This document shows, one piece after another, positions 26,332 through 36,618 of a stretch of 64,000 bases of DNA. Source of the DNA: Neisseria subflava (lineage in GTDB: Bacteria; Pseudomonadota; Gammaproteobacteria; Burkholderiales; Neisseriaceae); contig NZ_CP039887.1 of the NCBI RefSeq assembly GCF_005221305.1, positions 1,860,001-1,924,000 on the forward strand, written 5' to 3'. Below the pieces are notes generated by a model. That model searched no databases. It worked only from the letters and a program-made list of their open reading frames with translations, and was not told where the DNA came from. Positions within the stretch are counted from its first letter, which is position 1, and every line of letters starts with the position of its first letter. The position numbers and the translations under genes are program-made.

Positions 26332-26919
26332 TTATCGGCGCGGCGGCAATTTGACGACAACCGTATCGGCCAGCATATCGTAGAGCGTACGGCGGTCGCG
26401 TTTGACGGAAAAGAGCATGATGAAGTTGATCAGTAAAATCAGTAGGGAACAAATTAAAATGTTTACTTTTAATACAAAGTATGCAGAAATCAAGATGACA
26501 AGTACAATCAAGCCCCATGCTAATTCTCGTACTAACACCGTACCAAGAAAACCCGGATTGCTGCCATTGCTTTTCAATACTCGAATACGCATGATCTTTT
26601 TACCCAAGGATTGACCATAGCGGCTCATATAATAAAGCTGAACAATACCGACAATTAAATATACGATAGAGGTCAATCCTAGCATCTGTGTCATATCGGC
26701 CCGCTCGCTGACACTTATTATAAGCTCTTGTGTAAAAGCAATATTTTTCTGCTTGGCAATTGCTGCTGTCTCAGTATATAAAATATAATAATAGGGTAAA
26801 AAAATAATTACATTAAATAAATAATTCAACAAATATGCCGCGACCCGTGACCATACTGAAGCAATATGGACATCCACTATTTCCGTTTTAGGCAAATCCG
26901 ACAAATTGATTTCGCTCAT
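26332..26919 (-). CDS. RDD-family membrane protein
   Basis: The 195-residue inner-membrane protein has the RDD signature: the first arginine in SVWSRVAAYLLNYLFNV, then GQSLGKKIMRIRVL and the Asp residues in DRRTLYDMLADTVVV. About four membrane helices are visible. Transport or stress roles are known for some members, but no substrate can be assigned. AGAGGAAG precedes the ATG. The coding sequence is clearly more AT-rich than its neighbours. Confidence 0.88.
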   Translation of the reverse strand: MSEINLSDLPKTEIVDVHIASVWSRVAAYLLNYLFNVIIFLPYYYILYTETAAIAKQKNIAFTQELIISVSERADMTQMLGLTSIVYLIVGIVQLYYMSRYGQSLGKKIMRIRVLKSNGSNPGFLGTVLVRELAWGLIVLVILISAYFVLKVNILICSLLILLINFIMLFSVKRDRRTLYDMLADTVVVKLPPRR

Positions 26920-27056
26920 TTAATCTTCCTCTGTGCTATTTAATGAGATGCAATTTCATTGCCATCTTAACCTATTTTTCCATCATTCTAAAAAATTTCG
27001 ATAAAAACCTTTACATTTTCCGCAGACGGCGTTAAAACACTTGTTTTCCCCTTTGT

Positions 27057-27126
27057 TATAGTGGGTTAACAAAAATCTGAACAAAGCGGCAGGCGATACC
27101 ATTCCGATTTTTGTTAATGCACTATA
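27057..27126. repeat. short Correia-like (CREE/NEMIS) element
   Basis: The 70 bp unit has 21 bp terminal inverted repeats: TATAGTGGGTTAACAAAAAT at the left and GATTTTTGTTAATGCACTAT at the right, with two mismatches. These resemble Correia element ends (TATAGTGGATTAA). The interior is only about 28 bp, against about 100-150 bp in total for common forms, so it is an internally deleted version. It ends 35 bases before the asd start and may supply part of the promoter. Confidence 0.7.
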
Positions 27127-27161
27127 AAACTTATCAGGATTTTCTTCTCAAGGAGTAGCAC

Positions 27162-28277
27162 ATGAAAGTAGGTTTCGTCGGCTGGCGCGGTATGGTCGGC
27201 TCTGTTTTAATGCAGCGTATGAAAGAAGAAAACGACTTCGCCCACATTCCCGAAGCGTTTTTCTTTACCACTTCCAACGTCGGCGGCGCGGCCCCTGATT
27301 TCGGTCAGGCAGCCAAAACATTGTTGGATGCCAACGATGTTGCCGAATTGGCAAAAATGGACATCATCGTTACCTGTCAGGGTGGCGATTACACCAAATC
27401 CGTCTTCCAACCCCTGCGTGACAGCAGCTGGAACGGCTACTGGGTTGACGCGGCTTCTTCCCTGCGCATGAAAGACGATGCGATTATCGTCCTCGACCCT
27501 GTCAACCGCAACGTCATCGACAATGGTCTCAAAAACGGCGTGAAAAACTACATCGGCGGCAACTGTACCGTTTCCCTGATGCTGATGGCTTTGGGCGGTT
27601 TGTTCCAAAACGATTTGGTCGAATGGGCAACCAGCATGACCTATCAAGCCGCTTCCGGCGCGGGTGCGAAAAACATGCGCGAACTCATCAGCGGCATGGG
27701 CGCGATTCACGCCAAAGTGGCAGACGAGCTTGCCGATCCTTCCAGCGCGATTCTCGACATCGACCGCAAAGTGTCCGATTTCCTGCGCAGCGAAGACTAT
27801 CCGAAAGCCAACTTCGGCGTACCGCTCGCCGGCAGCCTGATTCCGTGGATTGACGTGGACTTGGGCAACGGCCAGTCCAAAGAAGAATGGAAGGGTGGTG
27901 TGGAAACCAACAAAATCCTCGGCCGCAGCGACAATCCGACCGTAATCGACGGCTTGTGCGTGCGCATCGGCTCTATGCGCTGCCACAGCCAAGCCCTCAC
28001 CCTGAAGCTGAAAAAAGACCTGCCTGTTTCTGAAATCGAAGCCATCTTGGCAGGTGCAAACGATTGGGTGAAAGTCATCCCTAACGAAAAAGAAGCCAGC
28101 ATTCACGAGCTGACTCCTGCCAAAGTTACCGGCACGCTGTCTGTTCCTGTCGGCCGTATCCGCAAACTGGAGATGGGCGGCGAATACATCAGCGCATTCA
28201 CCGTCGGCGACCAACTCTTGTGGGGCGCTGCCGAGCCGTTGCGCCGCGTATTGCGCATTATCTTGGGCAGCCTGTAA
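27162..28277 (+). CDS. asd: aspartate-semialdehyde dehydrogenase
   Basis: Asd reduces aspartyl phosphate to the semialdehyde shared by lysine/diaminopimelate, threonine and methionine synthesis. The 371 residues have the NADP motif GWRGMVGSVLMQRM, the catalytic Cys in GGNCTVSLMLMALGG and SMRCHSQALTLKL. Length fits the Gram-negative class. AAGGAG precedes the ATG, and a Correia-like element lies in the leader. Confidence 0.97.
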   Translation: MKVGFVGWRGMVGSVLMQRMKEENDFAHIPEAFFFTTSNVGGAAPDFGQAAKTLLDANDVAELAKMDIIVTCQGGDYTKSVFQPLRDSSWNGYWVDAASSLRMKDDAIIVLDPVNRNVIDNGLKNGVKNYIGGNCTVSLMLMALGGLFQNDLVEWATSMTYQAASGAGAKNMRELISGMGAIHAKVADELADPSSAILDIDRKVSDFLRSEDYPKANFGVPLAGSLIPWIDVDLGNGQSKEEWKGGVETNKILGRSDNPTVIDGLCVRIGSMRCHSQALTLKLKKDLPVSEIEAILAGANDWVKVIPNEKEASIHELTPAKVTGTLSVPVGRIRKLEMGGEYISAFTVGDQLLWGAAEPLRRVLRIILGSL

Positions 28278-28291
28278 TTTAGGTTGGCATG

Positions 28292-28325
28292 AAAAAAGCA
28301 ACGGTTTGAGCCGTTGCTTTTTTTG
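28292..28325 (+). terminator. rho-independent terminator of asd
   Basis: AAAAAAGCAACGG and CCGTTGCTTTTTT form the stem with a six-base loop and a T run. No uptake sequence is involved. Confidence 0.9.
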
Positions 28326-28331
28326 TCACAA

Positions 28332-28362
28332 CAAGGCCGTCTGAACCTTTCAGACGGCCTTG
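28332..28362 (-). terminator. uptake-sequence hairpin after the fHbp-like gene
   Basis: CAAGGCCGTCTGAA and TTCAGACGGCCTTG have a short loop. It lies four bases past the stop of the minus-strand lipoprotein. Confidence 0.8.
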
Positions 28363-28366
28363 TTTC

Positions 28367-29167
28367 CTATTCTTTCTTACCGGCCAAACCAATTTCTTTG
28401 GTGGAGTCGTCAACTTTGATTTGCGCCTTACCGGCAATTTCTTCAGCCTGCGGGCCGAAGAGTTTCAAATCGTAACGGCCGTTTTCGATACCGTTCAAAC
28501 TGGTTTTACCGCTGATGGCGGCTTTGCCATTGTTATTGGCAATACCTGCGGCAAGCAGGTCGACATTATTGTGGGAAGCCATGCTGCTGATTTTGCCGTA
28601 ACCTTGTTTTTTATCGAAATCGACGGTGTATTTCAGACGGCCGCTGCGGTCGTCGCCGTTAAACGCAATGCCCGAATACTGATAGCTGCCTTGTTTGGGC
28701 AAATTGCGGTAAGCGGTTTCATCGCCTTGGACTTCGCCGACGGTGAATGTGTATGTATCGAGGTTTTGCAGCTTGCCCGCGTCATCGGCTTTTTGTTTGG
28801 CGTAACGCGCGGCAACAGCGGAATAATTTTGTTTATACACTTGGAAGTCGCCCGTTTCCAAAGTGATGACTTGGCCTTTTACCTTAATTTTTTGGGCGTA
28901 GTCGTAAGAGGACACTTTATCGGTTTTCAAAAAGCCGGTATCGAGTTTGCCGCCTTTTTGCAGGGTTTGCGTTTTACCGTTGGCCGTCAGCTCCAACGTA
29001 CCGTTTTCAGGGACGGATTCGTTCAATTCAATGGACAACACGCCTTTCGGATGCGGATTGAGCGGTTCGGTCACGGCATTCGACAAGCCGCTTGTTGCGC
29101 CGCCGCAGGCAGCCAACATCAAAGACAGGGAAGCAGTCAAAGCAGAAACATGAAAAGTTCTCATCAT
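28367..29167 (-). CDS. factor H binding protein (fHbp)-family surface lipoprotein
   Basis: The 266 residues start with a lipoprotein signal (SLMLAAC, Cys21, then GGATSG). The C-terminal half follows the fHbp/TbpB-like barrel: SGRLKYTVDFDKKQGYGKI, then NNVDLLAAGI, AAISGKTSLNG, YDLKLFGPQAEEIAGKAQI and the end IGLAGKK. In meningococci fHbp binds human complement factor H and is a vaccine antigen. Whether this copy binds factor H cannot be told from sequence. The N-terminal barrel is diverged. AAGGAAAGG precedes two adjacent ATGs. Confidence 0.85.
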   Translation of the reverse strand: MMRTFHVSALTASLSLMLAACGGATSGLSNAVTEPLNPHPKGVLSIELNESVPENGTLELTANGKTQTLQKGGKLDTGFLKTDKVSSYDYAQKIKVKGQVITLETGDFQVYKQNYSAVAARYAKQKADDAGKLQNLDTYTFTVGEVQGDETAYRNLPKQGSYQYSGIAFNGDDRSGRLKYTVDFDKKQGYGKISSMASHNNVDLLAAGIANNNGKAAISGKTSLNGIENGRYDLKLFGPQAEEIAGKAQIKVDDSTKEIGLAGKKE

Positions 29168-29360
29168 TTTTTCCTTTCCTTTTTATTTGGTATGATATTT
29201 ATTATATACCTAAAAAAATGAACAATAAATGATTTTTGTCAAAATTAAGTATTTTGAATATTGATTTTATAAATATTGAAACATTTTTAAAACAACGGAT
29301 ATTCCGTTAATCCAGTATCCATTCCGCTATAATCATTTTATTTTGCAAACGGATTTCATC

Positions 29361-29843
29361 ATGCCGAAAATCACCCTTATCGCCGCCTACGCCACCCGCC
29401 GCTGTATCGGCATCAACAACACCATGCCTTGGCATTTGCCCGAGGATTTTGCCTTTTTCAAATCCTACACCACCGGCAAACCCGTCATTATGGGCCGCAA
29501 AACATGGGAGTCGCTGCCGCGCAAGCCGCTGCCCGGCCGTCAAAATATCGTCATTACCCGCCAAGATTATCAAGCCGAAGGCGCGCAAACGGCGGCTTCT
29601 TTGGAAGATGCGCTGGCTTTGTGTCAGGGGGCTGAAGAAGTCATCATCATGGGCGGCGCGCAAATTTATGCACAAGCCCTGCTGATTGCCACGGATTTGC
29701 GTTTGACCGAAGTCGGTTTGGATGTGGACGGCGATGCGTTTTTTCCTGAGTTTTCCACAGAAACATGGCAAGAAACCTCTCGGGAAAACCATGTTTCCGC
29801 CAAAGGCATCGAATACGCGTTTGTGCATTATGTGAAGGCATAA
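29361..29843 (+). CDS. folA: dihydrofolate reductase
   Basis: FolA makes tetrahydrofolate with NADPH and is the trimethoprim target. The 160 residues have AAYATRRCIGINNTMPWHLPED, GRKTWESLP and EVIIMGGAQIYAQAL, with standard length. The ATG at 29361 is used; a TTG 18 bases upstream is not needed. The ribosome site is weak. Confidence 0.96.
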   Translation: MPKITLIAAYATRRCIGINNTMPWHLPEDFAFFKSYTTGKPVIMGRKTWESLPRKPLPGRQNIVITRQDYQAEGAQTAASLEDALALCQGAEEVIIMGGAQIYAQALLIATDLRLTEVGLDVDGDAFFPEFSTETWQETSRENHVSAKGIEYAFVHYVKA

Positions 29844-29854
29844 TCCGACAACGC

Positions 29855-29902
29855 AAAGGCCGTCTGAAACCCTGTTTTTCAGGTTTCAGACGGCCTTTTT
29901 AT
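29855..29902. terminator. uptake-sequence hairpin between folA and the DUF3079 gene
   Basis: AAAGGCCGTCTGAAACC and GGTTTCAGACGGCCTTT are followed by TT. It serves two convergent genes. Confidence 0.88.
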
Positions 29903-29925
29903 TTCATTTGTTTACGGCATTCCGT

Positions 29926-30192
29926 TTAAGCCGTTTTGTTTTTCAAAGGCAGCTTGATATGCGGTTTGGCCGGCTTGGGCGCTTCTTTCAGTCCAAGTTC
30001 GATTTGCTGCTCTTCACTCAACAAATTGCTCCAGTCGCCTTTTTTATACCAGTCGCGGCCGTCCAACTCGATTGGATGTTGGATGCGTTCGCAACCGTTG
30101 CCGCATTGCAAATCGTCTTCTTTGCAGTATTTGTCGCAACCCCAGCAGATACGCTCGGGATTTTTCGGGAAAATGGGAAATTTCTTGGCCAT
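29926..30192 (-). CDS. DUF3079 protein, cysteine-rich
   Basis: This 88-residue protein has a compact Cys cluster CWGCDKYCKEDDLQCGNGC near residues 16-34, typical of DUF3079, and a charged tail (HIKLPLKNKTA). The cysteines suggest zinc or iron-sulfur binding. Function unknown. AGAAGAA precedes the ATG. Confidence 0.8.
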   Translation of the reverse strand: MAKKFPIFPKNPERICWGCDKYCKEDDLQCGNGCERIQHPIELDGRDWYKKGDWSNLLSEEQQIELGLKEAPKPAKPHIKLPLKNKTA

Positions 30193-30359
30193 GGTGTTCT
30201 TCTTTTGTTTGTGTGCGGTATGGGCAGAATTATAAGTGATTTGAATGGGGCTGGCGGCGAGTTTATCGTGTTTTACGCTGATTTTTTAAGATGTGTTAAC
30301 CTTTCAGACGGCCTATACTGTGAAAACTATCCCTATGCGGTACAACAAGAGGACCTGAT

Positions 30360-30815
30360 ATGAACATATGCCGTCTGAAGCCTGAATTTGTCGAGCCTTT
30401 AGCCCTCGCGCTGTTTGAGGAATGGCACGATTTTGAGCCGTGGTCGTCTCTGGACAAAATCCGTGCGTATTACGCGCAGTGCCTCGATGGGGATAACTTG
30501 CCGCTGGCGTTTGCGGCTGTGGATAACGAAGGGCGGCTGATGGGTTCGGCGGCATTGAAGCGGTTTGATATGGCATGTTTTCCCGAATACGAATATTGGC
30601 TGGGCGATGTATTCGTTTTGCCGCAGTTTCGCGGTTTGGGCGTAGGCAGGCAGCTGGTTTCGTTTTGCCTGGATAAAGCATGCGAACTGGGTTTGCCGCA
30701 TCTGTTTCTCTATACGCCGGATATGCAGGCCGTGTATGAAAAGTTCGGCTGGAAAGAAATCACGCAGACTTGGCACAACGGGGAAACCGTATCCGTCATG
30801 AAATTGGATTTATAG
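30360..30815 (+). CDS. GNAT-family N-acetyltransferase
   Basis: The 151-residue protein has the acetyl-CoA motif GDVFVLPQFRGLGVGRQLV and a C-terminal YEKFGWKE, typical of single-domain GNAT enzymes. The substrate is unknown. AGAGGA precedes the ATG. The first codons contain an AT-dialect uptake sequence (ATGCCGTCTGAA at 30366-30377), a rarity in this window. A perfect DnaA-box sequence occurs inside at 30518. Confidence 0.88.
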   Translation: MNICRLKPEFVEPLALALFEEWHDFEPWSSLDKIRAYYAQCLDGDNLPLAFAAVDNEGRLMGSAALKRFDMACFPEYEYWLGDVFVLPQFRGLGVGRQLVSFCLDKACELGLPHLFLYTPDMQAVYEKFGWKEITQTWHNGETVSVMKLDL

Positions 30816-30822
30816 CTTGAAT

Positions 30823-30861
30823 AAAAGGCCGTCTGAACATTTGGTTTCAGACGGCCTTTGC
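30823..30861. terminator. uptake-sequence hairpin between the GNAT gene and dinG
   Basis: AAAAGGCCGTCTGAA and TTTCAGACGGCCTTT flank a short loop between convergent genes. Confidence 0.85.
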
Positions 30862-30879
30862 CTTTTGAACAATCCACAA

Positions 30880-33030
30880 CTACCCTATCCGCTTAAACGG
30901 CGGCAAACAGGCCAATAATTGCTGGCCGTAGCGTTGCGTTTTGACGCGGTTGTCGAGAATGGTCACGCGGCCGTAATCCTGTTCGGTACGGATAAGGCGG
31001 CCGACGGCTTGGATTAATTTGATGCTGGCTTCAGGCACCGTAATTTCGATAAAAGGATTGCCGCCGCGTTGTTCAATCCAACGGTTTTGGGTTTTCTCGA
31101 TGGGATTATCCGGCATGGCAAACGGTAGCTTGGCAATGATAACTTGCACGCAGGCCGTGCCGGGCAGATCGAGGCCTTCGGCAAAACTGTCGAGGCCAAA
31201 AATAATGCTGGCTTTGCCTTCGGCAATGGCTTGATGGTGCCTTTGCAACAGGACAGTCTTGGGCAACTCGCCTTGTACAAGCAGAAGCGGCAAGTATTCG
31301 TCAGGCAGTCGTAAGGCGACATCCTGCATTTGCTTGCGCGAGGAAAACAGCACCAGCGTACCGATGGCTTCAACCGGCGAAACCAGCTTCGGCAACCATT
31401 CGACAATGGCGGCCGTATGCGCATCAGGGTCTTTGGGGCTGGCATGAACCGGCGGAATATACAGCTCGCCTTGCGTATCGAAATTAAACGGACTTTCCAA
31501 TGCAAGCGTGGTGGTTTCGGGCAGCCACAGCAGGCCGGTTTGGCGCAAAATCAGGTTGAAGCTGCCGAGCGATTGCAGGGTGGCCGAAGTCAACACCGCG
31601 CCTGCCGCACGCCGCCACAGGCTGTTGGCAAGGTGGGATGCGCTGCTGATGGGGCTGGCGTTGAAAATGTAGTCGTTTTTGTCGTCGGCACGGCGGGTTA
31701 TCCATTTCGCCAACGGCTCTTCGCCTTCAATGGGAACGGTGGAGAGCAAATCCCAAACCGCGCTGATTTGTTCGATACGGGCGATAAAAAGGCCGAACTC
31801 GCTGGTCAGGCGGTCGAGGAGCGCGCCGTCCTGCTCTTTTTCGCGGCGCGCGGCGGAAAGCGCATCGTTCAGCCCGACAACGTGTTTGAGCAGGCTGCGT
31901 GCAGCAATGGCCGTATTGGAAACTGTGGTTTCCAGGTCTTCGGGGATTTTGCCGTCTTCCCACAACCAAGTCGGTTCGTTGTGTTTCCGCCTGTCATTTT
32001 CAGACGACCCCAGACTTAAAGACGGCTCTTCCGCCAAATGGAACTGCCATTCGTGCAAACTGTCGAGCAAAGATGTGGCAGCTTCGTCGGCAAGGTTGGC
32101 AAGTTCGGCTTTATCGGTAAGCGCGGCAATTTTGCCGGTCAGCTGCGGCAGTTTTTCCAGCGTCCAAACGGCAATATTCCATGAATGTTCGGCGGCAAAG
32201 CGGCTGAGAGCTTTTTTGGGCAGGTGGTGCGCTTCGTCTATGCAATAGAAACTGTTTTCGGGCGCAGGCAGAATCACGCCGCCGCCCATGCTGATGTCGG
32301 CAAGCAGAAGATCGTGGTTGGCAACGACGACATCGACGGTTTCCAAGACATCGCGCGCCAGGTAAAACGGACATTCCGCACGGTTGGGACAGGCGGATTT
32401 CAGGCAGCCGTGGCGGTCGTTGGTAACTTTGAGCCAAATCGCGTCATCGATTTTTTCCGGCCAAGCATCGCGGTCGCCATTAAAACGGCGGGCGGAAAAT
32501 TCATCGGCAATGTCGCGCAGCAGGTTCAATTCTTCCGGCTTGGGTTTGCTGTCCCACAACACTTCCGGCGCTTCAAAACCAAGCAGGTTTTGCTGGGCGT
32601 TGTTTTGCGTCAGTTGATAGAGTTTGTAGGGGCAAAGATAACGGCCGCGCCCTTTGGCAAGCGCAAAGGTCAGCTCCAAACCGCTTTTTTCGACCAGAAA
32701 CGGCAAATCGCGGTCAACCAACTGCTCCTGCAAAGCCACCGTTGCGCTGCTGACAATCAACCGTTTGCCGCGCGTTTGCGCCATGATGCCGCCGGCTAAA
32801 AGGTAGGCCAACGATTTACCCACGCCGGTCGGCCCTTCAATTACAGCAATGCTCTCGCCCTCGCGTTTAGGCGCTTCTTCACCTTCTTCACGCGTCAACG
32901 TCCGCGAAAAAGCGTTGGCAATCGCCGCAATCATTTCCCGCTGCGAAGCGCGCGGACGGAAACCGGGCAGGTTTTTGCCGATGTTTTGGTAATGGTCGCG
33001 GATGGCGTTTTTTTCTAAATCGGTGAGCAT
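30880..33030 (-). CDS. dinG: ATP-dependent DNA helicase DinG
   Basis: DinG is an XPD-like 5'-3' helicase that resolves R-loops and D-loops. The 716 residues have Walker A GPTGVGKS (66-73), the four iron-sulfur cysteines (Cys133, 209, 214, 220), DEAH in CIDEAHHLPK and motif VI with AVGRLIRTEQDYG near the C-terminus. Length fits. A single uptake sequence lies just before the start at 33033. Confidence 0.96.
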   Translation of the reverse strand: MLTDLEKNAIRDHYQNIGKNLPGFRPRASQREMIAAIANAFSRTLTREEGEEAPKREGESIAVIEGPTGVGKSLAYLLAGGIMAQTRGKRLIVSSATVALQEQLVDRDLPFLVEKSGLELTFALAKGRGRYLCPYKLYQLTQNNAQQNLLGFEAPEVLWDSKPKPEELNLLRDIADEFSARRFNGDRDAWPEKIDDAIWLKVTNDRHGCLKSACPNRAECPFYLARDVLETVDVVVANHDLLLADISMGGGVILPAPENSFYCIDEAHHLPKKALSRFAAEHSWNIAVWTLEKLPQLTGKIAALTDKAELANLADEAATSLLDSLHEWQFHLAEEPSLSLGSSENDRRKHNEPTWLWEDGKIPEDLETTVSNTAIAARSLLKHVVGLNDALSAARREKEQDGALLDRLTSEFGLFIARIEQISAVWDLLSTVPIEGEEPLAKWITRRADDKNDYIFNASPISSASHLANSLWRRAAGAVLTSATLQSLGSFNLILRQTGLLWLPETTTLALESPFNFDTQGELYIPPVHASPKDPDAHTAAIVEWLPKLVSPVEAIGTLVLFSSRKQMQDVALRLPDEYLPLLLVQGELPKTVLLQRHHQAIAEGKASIIFGLDSFAEGLDLPGTACVQVIIAKLPFAMPDNPIEKTQNRWIEQRGGNPFIEITVPEASIKLIQAVGRLIRTEQDYGRVTILDNRVKTQRYGQQLLACLPPFKRIG

Positions 33031-33194
33031 TGAGGCCGTCTGAATGGGTTTGCAAGAATAGCGTATTTTAGCATTTTTACCTTCATGAAGCCTTCGTAAA
33101 GTCTTACTCTATTTTAGGGTTTGGCATTTTTATGGTGATGGACGAGCCGCAAAAGCATAATCGGTTTTAATCAAGCAAAAGGCCGTCTGAAACT

Positions 33195-33413
33195 TTAGCC
33201 GCACTGATGCAGAGGCACCCACAACTTTTGCTTGTCGGATTTGTTTTTCTCGTAGCGGTTCCACGCTTTCTCATGAAAATAAAAGACAACGGTATTGACG
33301 ATGGGTTCAACCAAAGCCACCGCGCTGGAAACGCCGATACTGCCGGTCAGAATATAGGCGACACTAAATGCGACGCTGAAATGCAAAATAGCAAATGTAA
33401 TGGTTTTAATCAT
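33195..33413 (-). CDS. DUF2061 small membrane protein
   Basis: This 72-residue protein has two membrane helices (TITFAILHFSVAFSVAYIL and SSAVALVEPIVNTVVFYF) followed by HEKAWNRY, the DUF2061 signature. Function unknown. AGGAAAA precedes the ATG at 33413; the frame opens six codons earlier. An AT-rich palindrome (33450-33463) lies 37 bases upstream. Confidence 0.85.
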   Translation of the reverse strand: MIKTITFAILHFSVAFSVAYILTGSIGVSSAVALVEPIVNTVVFYFHEKAWNRYEKNKSDKQKLWVPLHQCG

Positions 33414-33449
33414 GCTGTTTTCCTGATACATTGATGTTTTAATCGCTAC

Positions 33450-33463
33450 ATAATAATTATTAT
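33450..33463. promoter_or_regulatory. perfect AT palindrome, possible Fur site
   Basis: ATAATAATTATTAT is self-complementary. With its flanks it matches 13 of 19 Fur-consensus bases. It lies between the divergent DUF2061 gene and hprA, so it could control either. Confidence 0.3.
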
Positions 33464-33541
33464 CAACTAACGCGTATATTTTAAATCCTTTATCCTGATT
33501 TAGATTTTATAAATCGATATTTTATTTCTGATAGGAATTTT

Positions 33542-34492
33542 ATGAACCCGCTCCATATTGTCGTCCTCGACCGCGATACCCTCGTCAACCGCCCGTTTGA
33601 CTTTGATTTTCCACATACATTGAGCAGCTACGGCACAACCGAAGCGCACGAAACACTGGAGCGTATCCGCGGCGCAGACATTGTGATTACCAACAAAGTC
33701 GTGATTTCCGCCCAAGCATTTGCCGAAAATCCACAACTCAAGCTGGTTGCCGTTACGGCGACAGGCGTCAACAATGTGGACGTTGAGGCTGCCAAACAAA
33801 ACGGCACGGCAGTGTGCAATATCCGCGCTTACGGCAATGAATCCGTGGCGGAACACGCGTTTATGATGATGATTACCCTGATGCGCAACCTGCCTGCCTA
33901 TCAGCGCGACGTTGCGGCAGGCTTGTGGGAAAACTCGCCGTTTTTCTGCCACCTCGGCGCACCGATGCGTGATTTAAACGGCAAAACGCTGGCGATTTTC
34001 GGTCGCGGCAATATCGGTAAAACGCTGGCAACTTATGCTCAGGCTTTCAAAATGAATGTCGTGTTCGCCGAACATAAAAATGCCCAAAGCGTCCGCGACG
34101 ACTATGTTTCCTTTGACGAAGCCATCCGCTCCGCCGATGTCGTATCGCTTAATTGCCCACTCACGCCGCAAACGGCCAATATGATAGGCGAAGCCGAATT
34201 GCAGCAAATGAAACCCGGCGCCATCCTCATCAACTGCGGACGCGGCGGCTTGGTTGATGAAGCCGCTTTGGTTGCAGCGTTGAAATACGGCCAAATCGGC
34301 GGGGCAGGTTTTGACGTGTTAACACAAGAGCCGCCGCGCGACGGCAACCCTCTGCTGAAAGCCCGACTGCCCAACCTCATCGTCACGCCACACATTGCAT
34401 GGGCAAGCCAAGAGGCCGCCAACCGCCTGTTTGACATCCTTTTGGACAACATCAACCGCTTCGTGGCCGGCAATCCGCAAAATCTGGTTTAA
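33542..34492 (+). CDS. hprA: D-2-hydroxyacid dehydrogenase (glycerate dehydrogenase-like)
   Basis: The enzyme interconverts hydroxypyruvate or another 2-keto acid with its D-hydroxy acid using NAD(P)H. The 316 residues have IFGRGNIGKTLATYAQAF (nucleotide binding), NCPLTPQTANMIG, ILINCGRGGLVDE (catalytic Arg in this region shifted to the NxxRG block) and TPHIAWASQEA (catalytic His). Substrate is inferred from similarity to HprA; a 2-ketoacid reductase is possible. Confidence 0.85.
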   Translation: MNPLHIVVLDRDTLVNRPFDFDFPHTLSSYGTTEAHETLERIRGADIVITNKVVISAQAFAENPQLKLVAVTATGVNNVDVEAAKQNGTAVCNIRAYGNESVAEHAFMMMITLMRNLPAYQRDVAAGLWENSPFFCHLGAPMRDLNGKTLAIFGRGNIGKTLATYAQAFKMNVVFAEHKNAQSVRDDYVSFDEAIRSADVVSLNCPLTPQTANMIGEAELQQMKPGAILINCGRGGLVDEAALVAALKYGQIGGAGFDVLTQEPPRDGNPLLKARLPNLIVTPHIAWASQEAANRLFDILLDNINRFVAGNPQNLV

Positions 34493-34530
34493 CCTATGGA
34501 AAACCTGTTGATAAGGTTGTGAACAATTTT

Positions 34531-34563
34531 AAAGGCCGTCTGAAATATTCAGACGGCCTTTAT
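34531..34563 (+). terminator. uptake-sequence hairpin after hprA
   Basis: AAAGGCCGTCTGAA and TTCAGACGGCCTTT with a four-base loop. Confidence 0.88.
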
Positions 34564-34638
34564 TAATCCTTATTTATTTCATAAAGTTATCTATCAAATG
34601 CTTTAAATCGTTTCATTCTTCATTGTGGATAACCCTAT

Positions 34639-34672
34639 AAAAAGGCCGTCTGAAATACTCAGACGGCCTTTT
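34639..34672 (-). terminator. uptake-sequence hairpin after gnd
   Basis: AAAAAGGCCGTCTGAA and CTCAGACGGCCTTTT pair with a short loop, 15 bases past the gnd stop. A perfect DnaA box (34624-34632) lies beside it. Confidence 0.85.
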
Positions 34673-34687
34673 GTTTGCCCGGGCAAA

Positions 34688-36136
<1,449 letters not shown>

Positions 36137-36151
36137 TGATGGAAGCTCCAT

Positions 36152-36612
36152 TATTAATTTAATTTATCAGCCGTAACTCTAGCTGATTTACAACTTTTTA
36201 ACAATCCTTAACTTTTTAATTTTTTGAAAAGATGCCTTTACGTTTCAGACGGCCTTTTCCTTTGGGAAAACAAACTATAAATTAGATTTTAAATAATAAA
36301 TAGAAGATGATATTGAGTGCTGCTCCAGATTGTTGATAACTTTGATTACAAAAAATTTTCAAATACTTAGCTGATATTTTTTGATGAGGATAAAGTAAAG
36401 TCGGCCTTGTTTGCAGATGTGGATAAAATTTTCCTGCTGCTTTATCCTGTGGGTAACTTTTTGCCTGTGCACAATCTTAGCTTGTTTTATACTTCTCCAA
36501 TTGGAACTGATTGACTAGAGAAATAGTCAAATGGTTTTTTATTTCAAGCTATTTTCATATTTCCTTTTGTTTAAGTTGGAAAAAGGCCGTCTGAAAATAT
36601 TTTAATAAGGGT
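36152..36612. other. intergenic region upstream of gnd and ggt
   Basis: This AT-rich 460 bp gap between divergent genes has single uptake sequences at each side (near 36245 and 36582), a perfect DnaA box TGTGGATAA at 36418-36426 and a second imperfect one near 36451. No reading frame or RNA is recognised. Confidence 0.5.
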
Positions 36613-36618
36613 GTGTAT

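Noticed and set aside
27207..28301. 364-codon frame opposite asd
   Set aside because: Antisense shadow of asd; low-complexity product and no ribosome site.
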